Shown here in pieces: positions 11,352-24,870 of a stretch of 64,000 nucleotides of DNA. This DNA is from Siderastrea radians (taxonomy: Eukaryota; Cnidaria; Anthozoa; Scleractinia; Rhizangiidae), in contig OZ024895.1 in NCBI GenBank assembly GCA_964017195.1, forward strand, positions 14,959,034-15,023,033, read 5' to 3'. A program made the position numbers and the translations under genes. Under the pieces are notes generated by a model. That model did not search any database, was not told the DNA's origin, and saw nothing but the letters and a program-made list of their open reading frames with translations. Position 1 is the stretch's first letter. Each line of letters starts with the position of its first letter.

Positions 11352-13510
11352 GCCACGCGGGAAAATATGGCGCCATTTTTGCTGCAGCCAACAGGGGCGA
11401 ATGCAACGGACTACTGTAACTGTCCTGTATAGTTTTCAACGGAGGAAGAAGAAGGAGAAGACAGGCTGAGAGTGTACACGATGCATAATTTCTTAACTGT
11501 GGCCGGTCTTCTCACAGGGAGTGCAAGCGGCAGTTGATTCAGACTGCAACATGCCCGTACGAAATGTTTTGGCCTGACAGAACCAAAATCAGGCCTAACA
11601 AAGGCCTGATATAGTAGACCAGAGGCTAACAAGAAGGAAAATTTAGCCAAACAATTTTATGTTAGGCTCGTAGCGGAATGAGCATAACAAAAAGAAGTCT
11701 AATGTTAGGTTTTACTTGTCAGTCTCCAGTTGGCCTAACAAGAGCCTTAAAAAACAGAGGGTCCGTGTTAGGGTTTTGTCGTCAGCCTAACATGAACCAT
11801 AAATTAACCTAAAATATTTTTGCCTGCTAGAAATGTGACCCCCAACCTAACAATCCACCAAACATCAACCATACTTTTGGAGAGTTATTAAGTCACTTCA
11901 GCTCCTTTGTCTTGTTTGTGCATTCGACAGGTATAATTACCATCAGGCCCTTTCATCATAAAACGAACCAAAGACAGCCGGTGTGCCCTGAGGTACACCT
12001 TAAAAGTGCCTTGATGTGTATCTGTTTCGCATTCCACTTGATCGAAATTAACTTTGCTTACCTTTGCTTAACTTTGCACGTCACTCAGTCACGGCTATGT
12101 TGTGTGATGTAAGAAACGATGATGGAAGGGAAAACAGACAACTCGAAACAAACGCGAAATGTGGTGGTTAATTGCCTCGACACTTAACTCCTACGCGACC
12201 CTGGAGCTGCAATCTGACAAGCGACAAACCTACAATGCCTATTGCACTTAGGTTTCAAATTGACGTTTGACGGTTAGTAAAATATTTTCTGCTCCTGACC
12301 CGCGTTGGTTTGAATTTGTTACTTGACGGTTGGAGTTCGTTGCAGAGTAGCTGTGTGCGCGCACAGTCATGCCCTAAAGCTGCTCAAGATTTTGGCAACT
12401 ACGGCTCTCAAAATAGGGTCTCAGCAATGCGATCGACAAAAAAAATGCTTGTTGTTATCAACAAATCTGTCTCTAGTGAAATTATCCCCATCGCGCATTT
12501 TCAATGGAATTAATTGCCCCCCAAACCGTCAACGAACAGGAGATGGCTACCAACCTTCGCTTCGCTTCTCTCTTCACTTCTCGGGGTGGAAAAGCGAGTC
12601 GCTCAGCCAGAGGCGTTTTATTATATCCCTTCAAGGCCTAAACCGCTGTAAAAACACTGGGAAACGGACGAAAAAGCCGTAGGTGAGTTCAAAAGACAAC
12701 TTTATGTTACCCTGATTCAGAACATTTTTAGTGCAAGTAATATTTTCCATACAAACTCTTATAATCGTCAACAATGAATAATAAGCAGGCCAAGAGAGTT
12801 GGGGTAATGTGCTCAAAAGCCTAAAATAGTGAGCTTCGGAAACCTGTCATCAAAAAGGGCCTCTTTTCTTCTTAAAAACTTATACGTTTGGTATTTGCAA
12901 CCGAAGAACTCACAAAGTCATGCAGACATTAGGCCTGGTGCAAAAAAAATGGCAACAAGTACAATAGAAGTCTCCTTTAGATCCAGAAAGAGTTAGCTTA
13001 GGCAAAGGCGTGAAAAATTCACGATTTGTAAAATATGAACTTATAACCTAAGTGCTTCTGGGGTGTACCATCTTAAGAAAGGTAGGTCGGGAGTGATAGA
13101 CCTTACATTATACAGATCTTAACTGAATTTCAATCAAGAACCTCACAAAGCCTAACACGAACCAAAACATTCCTTACATTTTTGTCCTTGAAAGTCCCGA
13201 GTGATAGATCTTACATTTAAAAAAAGATCTTAACTGACCTAAATAAAGAGCCTCACTAAACCCTAACATGAACCTAAACATTCCTTAAATTTTTACCCGT
13301 GGACTGTCTGATAACTGTAAACAAAGCCACTTGTGAAAATAACATTAGCGTAACAAAACCGTGACAAGACCCTTAAAACTGGATTTTTTAACGCTCCTAC
13401 GACGTTTATGTAAGGCTCATGTCAGGCTTCACTTTAACGTCAAGAGTTAGTTTCTTGTAAGGTCGCTGTTAGGTTTTAAGATTAAGGCTCCTGTCAGGCC
13501 TAAAATTTTC
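11352..13510. other. Repeat-like region with scattered CCTAAC/GTTAGG words
   Basis: No gene recognised. Many CCTAAC or GTTAGG hexamers occur in both orientations at 11570-11860 and 13140-13500. An imperfect tandem duplication of about 117 bp covers 13080-13320. Short ORFs at 12310-12682 have no family resemblance. Confidence 0.4.
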
Positions 13511-15723
13511 GTGCGGGTGGTGTTTATCTCATTCCCAGGTAAAAAGTCTACGATCTTATACAAGGTGCTGCGCTGATGACTGTGAAATCAAAAGTGAACT
13601 GATGCAAAATTCTGACTTGAACGGACTTCAGAGATACAGAGTCGCCTATGTCTACTGTTCCGAATCAAACCCTGCTTGTGTGCTAAAAGGCCGGATGTGT
13701 TCACAGATACTTTTCAATCATTTCTTGCGGTTGGTTCCTTTAATGAAAGGAGACAATCCCTCAATAGCTGAAAGAGCCTAAGGTTAGTTCAAAGTGTGAA
13801 TTGTAGTAGTTGTTTTAAAGTTTTTTTTTTGGTGCAATGAATCATATGAATTCCCTGACCTACTGAAATGAGTCATGGGGTAACCACTTTAAACCGGCTT
13901 CCTTGTATCACAATGTTTTTAATTAACCTAGCATAACGCTAACTGTAAAATCAAGCCAAAGTGATAGCAAACGTTTTTCGGTTTCTTTCGTGCTGGCATG
14001 TGTTTATTCTTACCATCAGCGGTCGATGGCCGGATGCAGAATAATGAAATTTCTGTGATAGCTTAATTAACGATAAATACGGGTTGTACTTTGTTGGAAA
14101 AGGCTTGAGAATTGTGCCTGAAGTTAATTCATGGCAATAAGTAAAAATCTGATCGGCCACAGAAAATAATTTTTGTCCCATTTTAGTATCTGTTATGCAG
14201 CTGACGTAACTGTCATAGCTGAATGTCAGTAGCTGTTCCGCGAATAAGACTGTCTGAGTTGACCTGATTCATGTGAGATACTTGCCGGACGGATACTTTA
14301 ACACGTGCGATTTCGTTCGAACTAGAAACCGATGTAAACCGCAAGATTTCTACAAAAAAGCCACAGCATCCTTAACATAATGTCCACTAGTAGCTAACGC
14401 GGGCCGTATTGTCTTGTTTTGTTTCGCGTTTTGCTGACTGTTGGTTTGTGTGTGTGACGAGGGGACGACTGCCGTTATGCTGAACAAAAGAACCGCAGTG
14501 AATTCGCCTGTGGTTGCTCTTGGCATTAGATTTTTTCCTTTATAATTATTTGCTTTGAAGTTTCATGTTTTCGGACATCTCAGATTGAATTCAGCTGTAA
14601 ATTTAACTGTGACTTAAATGCGAGCGGTTCGCAATGTTTGCTTTGTTTTGGCTTTGACTTAAATGTGTTTTGTGCACTCTTGAATTTTGATCTTCGTTTC
14701 AAGTACGTGGAACTGTCAGTTGATACTGAAAAACAGAACAGTTCAGTTTCTCAACCGCAGTGAAATCGCTTGTAGTTTCTCTTAGAACACATAGCGTTTA
14801 ATTTTTGGTTCATTTTATGCGTGGGAAGGTTTTGGCGTTTTGCATTTTCGGACAGATCGGATTCATATGAATTATCTCTATGTTGTATTTTTCAATTGAT
14901 GCTCGAGGCCTTTACTATTTACCAGATTTAATAACTTTTATGAATTGGATAAAACATAAATCAGTTAACGATGTTTTATAAAACCTCTGCCTCGGTGACC
15001 CGGCGGTGAGGATCGAATGATCAGATAAATATCGATAAATGACCGAACTGAGTGGGCTGTAGCGGGCGTATTTTTTAGTCTACTAACTAGCCTGCTCCAC
15101 AGACACAATAAACTAGCGAAAGCGAACGCAGGACTGAAATCTTTGTATGTAAAAGTTGTGTTGCGAATTATTTTTTAGGCAACAACGTTCTTTTCTTGAT
15201 CGTTTTGCATAATTGGTTTGAATAACAAAGGTCAACAAATACTGCGAGACTGAGAACCTAAGATTTTCTTCGAATTCACGACAAGTGGATATCACAGAAA
15301 GCCACGTTTTGGAAATCAGTGTGGATGAAAGGGAATAATGAACATATCAAAAAAAGGGAATTTTCAGAAATGATAGCAGTCTGTCTGAAGTATAGTAAAA
15401 TCGATGTTTGTGTCCGGAAGACGCTAGCAAAGTTACGACAGGTTTATATCATTCGTCAGTGTCTCAAATGTCTCCATTTGATTGGCTACAGAAAATAACT
15501 TTTAGTCCACTCCAATAACTGTTATAGTGGAAGTATAACGTTTACGCAATTTTCATAACCGAATGGGACTGTTAAACTTAACTCAGCTATACCACCAGAA
15601 TATGACGGCAGAATAAGGAAGGAAGGCCGTGCCACTTTTGTGATAAAGAAAGTCAGAATTGAGCACTCAAACTGTTTTAAATGCACTTTGGAAGGAAAAC
15701 AAGGGATGGCAGAAATTTCAAGC

Positions 15724-15914
15724 ACCACTGAACTCGTTGTTACAGGTGCAGTATGCTTCATAAAATAACATTTAATATTCCTCCTTCATCTCCTGCCTTT
15801 TTTACGGAACAACAGAAAAGAAACCATTTTATAATCGACGACGTTCTGCTAAAGAGTATTCTATCATGTACACATAAGGTAAAAGAGTATTTTTCTCATA
15901 TTTGAAAACGACTC
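15724..15914. repeat. Dispersed repeat R2, copy 1
   Basis: About 95% identical by eye to 21590-21783, including ACTGAACTCGTTGTTACAGG at one end. Confidence 0.85.

Positions 15915-15956
<42 letters not shown>
15914..15956. repeat. (TTA)n microsatellite
   Basis: Uninterrupted TTA trinucleotides, about 14 units. Confidence 0.97.
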
Positions 15957-15957
<1 letters not shown>

Positions 15958-16636
15958 AAGTGAGACCGGAAAACAATATTATAATTATTAGTTAATCATT
16001 AGTAATACACCTCTCATCAAATTAGAACCAGTGTTTCATAAATTTTAAATAAGCCTCTGTTGTAGGTAATATAAACTTAAATATCTAAGCAATTTAAATA
16101 CTTTATTCAATAAGTGATTTGAAACCGGGATACTATAGTGCAATACATTTTCTACAGTGTAAGACGCTCTCATATTTGTCTCCTTATATGGTAAAATGAC
16201 GCTATAGTTGAATGATGATGATGATGATGATGTACCTTATTTACTTGTATTAATTCCCTGGGACGTTTAATTAATAGTAGAAAGTAGTGAACCCTAAAAC
16301 ATCCCAGGACATTGCTTTCTTTCTTGACTGTCCAATAGCGGTAGTTACTCAGAAGGAGTAGCTTACTGGAGTTAATATGAAATATAATTTAAATTACTGT
16401 AAAAGCTCTAATAGTCCTGCTCTCTAATACGCCTTCTTACCTACTAGTTGCTAATTACAAATAAATTATTTGCTTACAATTATGTCATGACATTGGGGCT
16501 TGAAAATTATTTTATGTTTCGACTGATGCCGGGTATTATTTTACTGCCAGAGGAAGATGCGAAGAAGTGCAGCATTATGCATGTAATTACTTACATGTAA
16601 TTCAGGTGAATCAATTCATTCATCTGTTTAAAGTAC

Positions 16637-16708
16637 CAATCAGTCAATCAATCAACCACTCAACCAACTGGCTGATAAATCAGTCAATCAGCCAATTAAA
16701 AAATCAAT

Positions 16709-16742
<34 letters not shown>

Positions 16743-16772
16743 GTCAATCAATAAATCAATAAATCAATCAAT
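16637..16772. repeat. (ATCA)n microsatellite, imperfect
   Basis: Tetranucleotide array of ATCA/GTCA/ACCA units. The apparent ORF through it is a by-product of the repeat. Confidence 0.95.
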
Positions 16773-17689
16773 CTGTGACTTCAGTGTTGCCAATGCAAAT
16801 AACAAATGGTCCAGTAATGACTAGTGACTTTATTTGATGCACAGATTATGACTCACTCTCTTACTACTCCAGACCGTGATGGCAGTAGATCTTGAGACTT
16901 TAGTTCTTTTTGGTTTGATAATTTGTCACCAATAAGCATTGTTACTGATTGCCATAATCTGGTACCAAAGAAAAACAAAAGGAATAGCCTCTTCCTAAAT
17001 GATTTCAGAATAGTCTGAAACCTAACAGGCAATGAACTGACAAAAAGGGATCAGACTGTGGTGAATCAGTCAATCGATATAGTTTTCCCCATAAAGAGAA
17101 TTCAATCAAATAGGTCTGACTCTTCATTCCTGGGATAGTAGTGGGGGGGGATACTCCCCCAAAAAAGAGATGGGGGAGGGTGTGCTCATCAGATATTTTG
17201 AAGTAAAGCCCTAAAAGGTGTACTCCAGGATTCATTCTATTTTCATACATCATCCACTAAGTAGTATTGAGGGGTCAGTCAAACTAATCAATGACACCAA
17301 AATGTTAAGCAGAAACAGACAAAAAAATATATCACCTTATTTCAAAACTGCTCTTCAAATTTTTTATTTGAACTGATGAAGTGTGTCTGGGAATATAGCT
17401 AAAAGTACAAATTTCTTAACCAAACCCTTATAATAAACTGCCATATTTTCCTGACATCAGGTTGATAGAATAAAAACCTGTAAGAAAAACAAAGCAGATT
17501 TTAATTATCGCAATTACCAATAGTAGAACAGTCGGTGTGCACGTGCCAGAGAAAAATGAGAGACTGCTCGTAGTCTATGAGAATGGTACCAACTTGGGCC
17601 GGTACGACTTCAGATCGACTCCAAATGCTTACCTCTGTTTACATGAAACATACGAAACATGAAGCTAGTTTAAAATAATTATCATCTTC

Positions 17690-17974
17690 GGCTGTGTTTA
17701 CACGAGTGATTTCATCCCGAGAGAACTTTCATATCGGTGTCTGGTCATTTACCCGTAAGTGTTTACGTGGTTTGGAGCTGAAATGGTGTTTACCCCGGGA
17801 CGATTTCATTCCCGTGCTGAAGACCGGGATGAAATCATCCCAGGGTGAACACATTTCAGCTCCAAATTACTGATGTAAACATTGACAGGTAAATGACCAG
17901 ACACCACGATGAAAGTCACCCTGGGAGGAGATAAAAGCCATCCCGGGATAAAGTCACTCATGTAAACAGGGCCT
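17690..17974. mobile_element. Palindromic MITE
   Basis: The arms pair almost end to end: GTGTTTACACGAGTGA at the left mirrors TCACTCATGTAAAC at the right, and TGGTCATTTACC mirrors GGTAAATGACCA. No ORF. The target-site duplication is unclear. Confidence 0.75.
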
Positions 17975-20900
17975 TAGGCTGGTTTAACTCATCACTGCTG
18001 CTGAACCAATATGAATGACTCAGAACGGTTTCAAATCAGACTGGGGAGCCACTTAAGCTTGAACATGGTTCAAGCTTAAGAACATGGTTCCAATTGGTCT
18101 GAGATATTTGTTTTGGGTATGCACGTTTAATAAGTGACGTTGGAGCATTCCAAGCTGTTGGATAATAGATAAAGTGGATTTTTAAGGATGGGATGGTTGC
18201 GGACCATATTAACACAAACAGAGTTTAGATTGGTCTCAGGTAAACACTTCATGCCAGTCTGACTTTCAGACCGGTCTCATGTAAATAATTTTAAACAAAA
18301 TCGTACCAGTCTGAGTTTGGAGCAGTCTCATGAAATCAGGGCGTTACTGCCCCTGGGTCTCTGAGGATGTTGTTAAACATTCTTGAGAGCTGTTCGACTT
18401 TAGGCTAAGGGGGTGTTTACATAATACCAGCATGATTTTCATTCTGGTACAAGTTCCTCCCGATTTCCTCTTGTTTCTCTGTATTTGTTAAATGATTACA
18501 GCACAAAATCTCATAACTGTACAAGTCATACCTGTGTGAGCTTGCCCCAGTAGTGGTACTGGGTCACAATAATCACTTTGGTACGGAAACCCATACATGG
18601 TATAACTGTTTGATTAATTCTGCATTAAGTTTTAACCCTTTAAACATCAAGAATAAATCTTACATCACCGTGACAAATGGATTTTGTAACTTAAGTGGGT
18701 ATAAGGTTTTCATCACCTACCCCAATGGAAGTCTTGATGGAACACTTATGTAAATGTTGTGATTTGCCTTTGTGAGTATTAGGATTGCCAAATTTTCTTT
18801 TTCCGAAAAGGCTGTTTTAGCCACCAAGTCTTCTATGTGTTTACACGACAATATAAAACAGATCACGCTCAAATTCCACACTACAGAAATTTGTGCTTGT
18901 TCTCATACACTTAAAGGCAGATGGTTTAAATATCTGGTATATTTGAATGATTTTAAAACTGTTTAACTGTGCTTAATTATGTTTGACTGGGTTCAGAAAT
19001 TGGAATCAAACACTGCTGTATGCATATTATTGGTTTAATTGTGTTCAACTACCGAACCCAAATTAAACCAATCATTGCATTTGACCCAGTTCATTTTACT
19101 GAACAGTAAGATAGTACGTAAGCTGGGATAATTATGTGATTGATATCTTCCATGTGCATACCTTCACTGTAAGAAAAGCTGCATCACTGATCACTACTGA
19201 CATATACCTGCCTTATAGATAAAAAAGGATCAGTGAAAGCAACAACTTCAGGGCTAAAAATTGACAGTATCCTGGTTGCCGGTAGCAATTTAAAACTGAC
19301 CAGGGCCACTAAAAGTTGAGGTTTGTTTTTATTGACATGTGACTCCAGTTCTACTTAGAGTTCTACAGTATGTGGTACTTTTTCCACATGATCATTGGTG
19401 AAACCCCTGGATAAAAGACTTACTTCTCACCCGGGTTGGGAGGGGTCTATTCAAGTAAATATGGTTTTAAATTTTTTGATTTAGACTAGAGGATTTTAAA
19501 AGCCACTTTATCTAAATGGCCTCGTCCACTATACCAAGCGAGCAAGTGAAAAGACCCTGGGGACGAAGTTGGAATTCAAGGATACTGGCCTGAGTTGCAA
19601 TTCAATGATTCAAGCACTGAAGTTAATTTTTTACCCTGCAAATTATGGAATAAATTAATCAGTAAAAGTAGAGAATGAGATGTACAAAAAAATTACATCC
19701 ACCTGCTTTGACCTCGATTATCTTAAGTATATTTTCCCAAAAGTGATCAACACATAACTTTTAATAAAAGTTTTACATGTACCTAATTCGAAATTTAAAT
19801 TTGTTGTTTGTCATCAAATCATGCCAACTATAGCTTTGAACCTTAATTGATCTAAGAAACATTCGTGAGTCACTAGATGTATATAAATAATTTGCAAGCA
19901 GTGAAGAAAAGCCCAGCTAATAAACAAATGGAGATGGAGATAAAATAAAGTATGTTATGTGTTATGTTATGTTGTTATGAGATGTTTACAACACGTAAGC
20001 TTAAATGATGCTACACAAAAGAATTTAAGCTTATCTGCCAGTATCAACATTAGAATAGCCTGACATTCCTGCTTTAAGCAATAGCTGTTTGAAACATTAA
20101 TTTTAACAGCAACGCTGTAATTAAAGTTACTGAAAACATAAAGGATGCGATGCTACACTTTTACTGGGCCAACAAATAACATACATGTACGATTCACAGA
20201 CGAGTGTACAAAAACTACATCACTTCATATAACGTTTATTTAAAGACTTAAGAAACTTAATAAACTTTAGTTACCAACCTACGTGTCTATCTTTCGGCTT
20301 TTTGCTACCGGAACGAAAATGGCAAATTATTTAAGCACTGGACTAACGATAAATATGAAACATTAAACTATAATGATCGATCGGTAAAGCCCTGCTAATC
20401 TATTAAGCTGTTTACCGAAGACAATAAAAAGCTATAATTACACGTACCTGACATGAGCAATGCAGCGAAAAATGAAGTGCTGTCCTCTTTCGGAGAAACC
20501 ATTAACAATTCTTTAGCAGAAATGGACCACAAAAAGCTAAAACACCTTTTCACCCCATTTTTCAGCTTTTGTCGCTAGCTTTGCCGCCGCGCCTAAAAAG
20601 TGCACCAGTCTTCCTGAGCAATCCGTGACATTGGTGCCCAGTACTCCGCGTGCCTGCAAATTCACATCCCTAAGCTATATGAAAACGAATTTTTTAAAAA
20701 AAACTGTTAACATAGTTAGAAAGAGTATAGTTTGAAACCAAATATGCTGATTCGTTTTTACATTTATATTAAAACCTCACAAAACAGGGGATTATCAAAA
20801 GTTTAAGGTTCATTTTTCATCGTGCTTTTTTCAAAAGGAAAAATAATAATGGACGTTTTTGAATAACTTGCAATTTTTTCTGCAATATTACTGTGAGAAA

Positions 20901-21452
20901 TTACGAATTTCTTGAGCTTAAAGCAGTTTTAGAGTGATTTGAATTTTCTGTGCGCTCTGGTCACGTGACCAATGACGTCACAACAGTGAGCGTATCATGG
21001 TCGTTACTTTCATGCGAAGTTCTATTAACCAGCCAAGCTTTGTTTCTCTCCGCCTTAAACTACCATAGCTACTGACTCCTTACCAGTCCCCTGGGAAATG
21101 CTCCTGTACAGAGCCACCTTAACTTTCAAATGCCAGATGTCAAGTGGCAATTTCCATATTGCCCATTCCAATGACTATCAGGGCACGTTATCTGCTTTTG
21201 AATTGATGGAGGCCTGTTCTTGCAGTGAGCTAAAACATATTTTTTGCCATAGTTACGTGAATAATGACGTCATCACCCTAACGTTAATATGAGGGATAAC
21301 TTTCACGAAGTTGTAAATAACACATGGTACAGCATTCTCTTCGACCACAAATTAACTAAGTTATTTTGCATTGAAATTTTTCTGGTGCAAAGCATTCTGG
21401 GAAGGTTCTTATTATAATTATAATATTGTTTTTAATTATTATTTATTTATTA
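17975..21452. other. No gene recognised
   Basis: AT-rich intergenic or intronic DNA. A 42-codon ORF starts at 20456 (+) but has no family resemblance. Words from the neighbouring MITE family (GACCGGTCTCATGTAAA) near 18270 suggest further old elements. Confidence 0.4.
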
Positions 21453-21912
21453 AAAAAACGCCATGATGTTGATTAACGTTTAGTCCAGCAGTCCTCTTAG
21501 GGGCTATTTAAGAGGGAGTAGGAGACTGACCCATTTTTGACTACCCGGGAATCTTTTTGTTGGTTGCCTAAGTAAAATCTGAGTACCACTGAACTCGTTG
21601 TTACAGGTGCAGTATGCTTCATAAAATAACATTAATATTCCTCCTTCATCTCCTGCCTTTTTTACGTAACAAAAGAAAAGAAACCATTTTATAATCGACG
21701 ACGTTCTGCTAAAGCGTATTCTATCCTGTACACATAAGGTAAAAGAGTATTTTTTCTCATATTTGAAACTGACTCTTAAAAAAAAAAACTCCATGATGTT
21801 GATTAACGTTTAGTCCAGCAGTCCTCTGAGGGGCTATTTAAGAGGGAGTAGGAGACGGACCCATGTTTGACTACCCGGGAATCTTTTTGTTGGTTGCCTA
21901 AGTAAAATCTGA
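21453..21912. repeat. 130-bp direct repeats flanking dispersed repeat R2 (copy 2)
   Basis: 21453-21582 and 21784-21912 are near-identical direct repeats (both contain TTGATTAACGTTTAGTCCAG). Between them, 21583-21783 is the second copy of the segment at 15724-15914. It looks like an insertion with a long flanking duplication, or a small element with terminal direct repeats. Confidence 0.8.
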
Positions 21913-22322
21913 ATGTAAGAACAACAAAACTTGGTAAATCTCGACACTAAGTATTTCAGTATGTATCTTTGAGATTTATTTAATTTTATTCGAAACTGTC
22001 TACTTCTCTTGCAGGAATGCGCATGAAATGCCCTGATAACACTTTTTTTCTATTCTGGCCTCTAGAAGCTTTTGAAAGTAGCTATTGATTCTGTCTTCAT
22101 ATTGTTTGTTCATATTGCTTTTAGGCCGATAGCCCCAACTATACAGTGAGGCAAAAATTGGTCTTGGAACTAAAATAAATGCTGTAAACTTAACACCAGT
22201 TGCTTTTAACCATGAGCATTTTTTTAGAATCAGTAGTGCATGATAGTGTCAAAATGTAAGAACAATGCCTGTAAAAGAGTATGTTCATTGCAACATACGT
22301 TATTGTTTACTTTCTTATTCAG

Positions 22323-22601
22323 GCTTAGCTTCTGTGCATCCCGTGGTTCAGTTTCCCAAGGTGGCTGGTTCAGCGACCTTTACCTGTACTGCCACCGGTG
22401 TTCCAAAGTTTACTTGGAGGAGATATAGACCATCACAGAAAGTGGCCAGTGATGCTAGACGTTATATATTCTCTTCTGGTACTGGATCCTCTCAGCTGAC
22501 CATCAAGAACATATCTCACCATGACCAAGGGTATTATGTCTGTGATGCTACTGTCAACAGCGATCAGCCAAACTTAGCCGCAGGCTATGTGCAAGTACAG
22601 T
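22323..22601 (+). CDS. Ig-domain gene, penultimate coding exon
   Basis: 279-bp plus-strand exon, phase 1-1. Acceptor ..ttattcag, donor gtaagtga. Encodes one Ig domain: first cysteine in ATFTCTATG, tryptophan in KFTWRRY, then SSQLTIKNIS and second cysteine in DQGYYVCDAT. Earlier exons must lie to the left but I cannot identify them. It is convergent with the receptor kinase gene. It may be a secreted or membrane-linked Ig-superfamily protein. Confidence 0.85.
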
Positions 22602-22970
22602 GTAAGTGACTAGACAAACAGTGAAAATTATCGCTGATGTTCGACATTGCTTTCTGCCAGTCTCATTTCACTATCAAAGATACCCGCTTTTGGTGTCCGT
22701 GATTATAAACCGGCCAAATTTGACTCAAGTTTCCGAAGGCCAATGACCCATGTTTAACGTTTTGATCTACAATTCTTGCGACTGCCTTCACTAAATTTGC
22801 ACAGTGTGTAGTCCATATTGAATGCGGGGATGGGCCATGTTGCATGCAGGGATGGGACATTAAACGTGTAAAACATTATCGAACTACGCGGAATCAAGCC
22901 AAAGGCGGTATCTAGTGATCATCATTGTCATCATCATTGTAAATGTTTTTTGTTTTGTTTTGTTTTCAAG

Positions 22971-23248
22971 ACCCTCCTAAATACGATACCAAGTCTTGCC
23001 CCACAAGTTACTACTATCAAGCTTTTCGTGTCAGCAAACAGTTCTCCATATGTTGCCCTGTCAGTGGATACCCAACTCCGATTGTGACATGGAAGAAGAA
23101 TGGAATTCAGCTGCAGAAAGGAATGAAAAACAAGTTGATTATCACTCCTGCGAAAGGCAAAGCCTTTGGAATTTATACTTGCACTGCTTCAGATGGTATA
23201 CATACAGTTGGCCCATTCATCATTAGTGTTATAAAAAGATCGTGGTGA
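22971..23248 (+). CDS. Ig-domain gene, terminal coding exon with stop
   Basis: Acceptor ..tttcaag; the phase matches the previous donor and the junction reads VQVQYPPKY. Encodes a second Ig domain: FSICCPVSGYPTP, VTWKKNG, FGIYTCTASDG. It then stops at TGA (23246-23248) after IISVIKRSW, with no transmembrane or obvious GPI signal, so this isoform would end right after the Ig fold. A possible polyadenylation hexamer AATAAA lies at 23762-23767. The rest of the gene is not visible, so the function is open. Confidence 0.82.
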
Positions 23249-23761
23249 ATATAGTGTAATTTACAGCGATAAACGCAAAAATGTGTTACGGGTGAGGTTC
23301 ACTTTTTTTAATGATAAAATAATAACCGTCACTTGGACGAGATCTCTTGATTGTTGCACATGGGACCTAGGCTCACGAGCAGAACACTTTAGTTTTAAAA
23401 TAGTAGGATTTGTATGGAACTTGATCGCTAGTTTAGTCAGGAAGCTAAAAATGACAATTAATAGCGGATTTCGTGTACATACCAGATCATCTATTGTCCT
23501 TGTGCGTCTTGACAGTCTTAAAACCTTTCGACCGCATTTCAGCCGGTCAATGGGGCTCCGCAACCGTCCTTCTATTAGCACGCTTAACAAGCGTCCTCTT
23601 ATTACATCTAAATAGAACAACAAAATGTTCGTTGTTTTAAAACAATCCTCTCTTTGCATCTCTTGAATAACAGTCGTTGCCAATGGACAGAAGACGCAAA
23701 AGATGAATTGAATGTTCCAGATGTAACAAGTCGAAATAGAAATTAAACCTCTTAAATTCAC

Positions 23762-23767
23762 AATAAA
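23762..23767 (+). other. Candidate polyadenylation signal for the Ig-domain gene
   Basis: AATAAA about 510 bases after the stop codon of the plus-strand Ig gene. The motif is common by chance, so support is weak. Confidence 0.25.
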
Positions 23768-24641
23768 GGATTTCCGTCAAATTATTTTCTTCTTAGACAA
23801 GTCAGACTTGGCTGCTATTTTAACACCGCCGGTTTTCTTACTTTTCAAGGACCTCTGTCTCTAATTTCATCACAAACCTTTCAGTATTCAACCGTAGAAA
23901 AAGCCATTTATAACCCACAGCCGACTTTTTAACTGACTTCGAGGTGTTTGGATAATTGATGAGACACTCTTTCAAGTGCTTGATATAGCTTCTTATGCTG
24001 TTAAAGATCAGGTATCCAAATCACCGTCACGGTAGAGGTTTCCTTTGTCGTCCTGAGAACCCATGTTCAAACACTCGCACTCGTTTTTGATATATTTTTT
24101 CAAATGTTTGTGGGTGTGATCTTACAAAATCAAGGGGGTACACCTCAATTAAAATCATTCGCTCTCAGTGGTTCCTAGTTCCCCCAAATCCACTCCACTG
24201 GACTTGCTGACTTTGAGGCAAACAGAAATATCTGCACACAGTAGCGAAATTAGCGGTAACGAGAAAGAGATTCGAGACGGTATCCTTCCAGCTCCATAAT
24301 ACTCTATTTATGACCTTGTCAAATAAAGTGAAATCTAAAAAAGATTATACAAGCGACTGCACTGTGGTATACTATAAACTACGGCAGTACATTACGTTTG
24401 AATAATAAAGAGCACTGATGTATAAAGTTCCTTTAACGATAATATCGACAACAAATATTTGTTCTAGGTTAGATTGTCCATAAGATAATTGAGTGGAACT
24501 GTACGATTTAAGTTTAGTTTTACAAAATATCATTTCTTCAAAGTTGTTCGTTCCTAGTAAAATTTTAAAAAGTAAGGAGAAGGCCTGGCGAAACAGCATC
24601 AATATTTCGGTTCAACAACATTCAATACACTTTTGTACGAC

Positions 24642-24870
24642 AGGGAACTTAAGACTTGAGTGCGAGTACGAGGTTGACTACGAGTATACGTTTTCAATTC
24701 CAGTTTGCAGGCTTTACATTATCACGTGACATCCCAGTCTTATTCCGGAAGCTTTCTTCTTTACTGGTAAACAATACGAAGAAGTGACGTCTCTGGAAAC
24801 GTGACTTGTTTGACATTCAAAAGTCGTACTCGTGCTCAATCTCCTACTCGTAGTTCGATCCCAGGTCCCT
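24642..24870. mobile_element. Probable MITE with short inverted ends
   Basis: Left AGGGAACTTAAGAC and the reverse complement of the right end (AGGGACCTGGGATC) are similar. Inside each end lie inverted GAGTACGAG-like words resembling the minisatellite family at 8.4/9.9 kb. Confidence 0.5.

Larger units (their letters stand above)
13511..17689. other. No gene recognised; microsatellites and repeat fragments
   Basis: AT-rich. Holds (TTA)n at 15914-15956, (GAT)n at 16212-16232, an ATCA-rich array at 16637-16772 and a repeat segment at 15724-15914 (listed separately). Confidence 0.45.

Noticed and set aside
15522..15761. 79-codon minus-strand ORF
   Set aside because: Overlaps a dispersed repeat (R2) and has no family pattern or splice context.
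16567..16824. 85-codon ORF rich in Asn, Gln, Ser and Ile
   Set aside because: Product of the ATCA tetranucleotide array, not a gene.
20455..20581. 42-codon plus-strand ORF starting at 20456, and a short minus-strand ORF with a donor-like end
   Set aside because: Both are too short and unsupported by any neighbouring exon or family resemblance.
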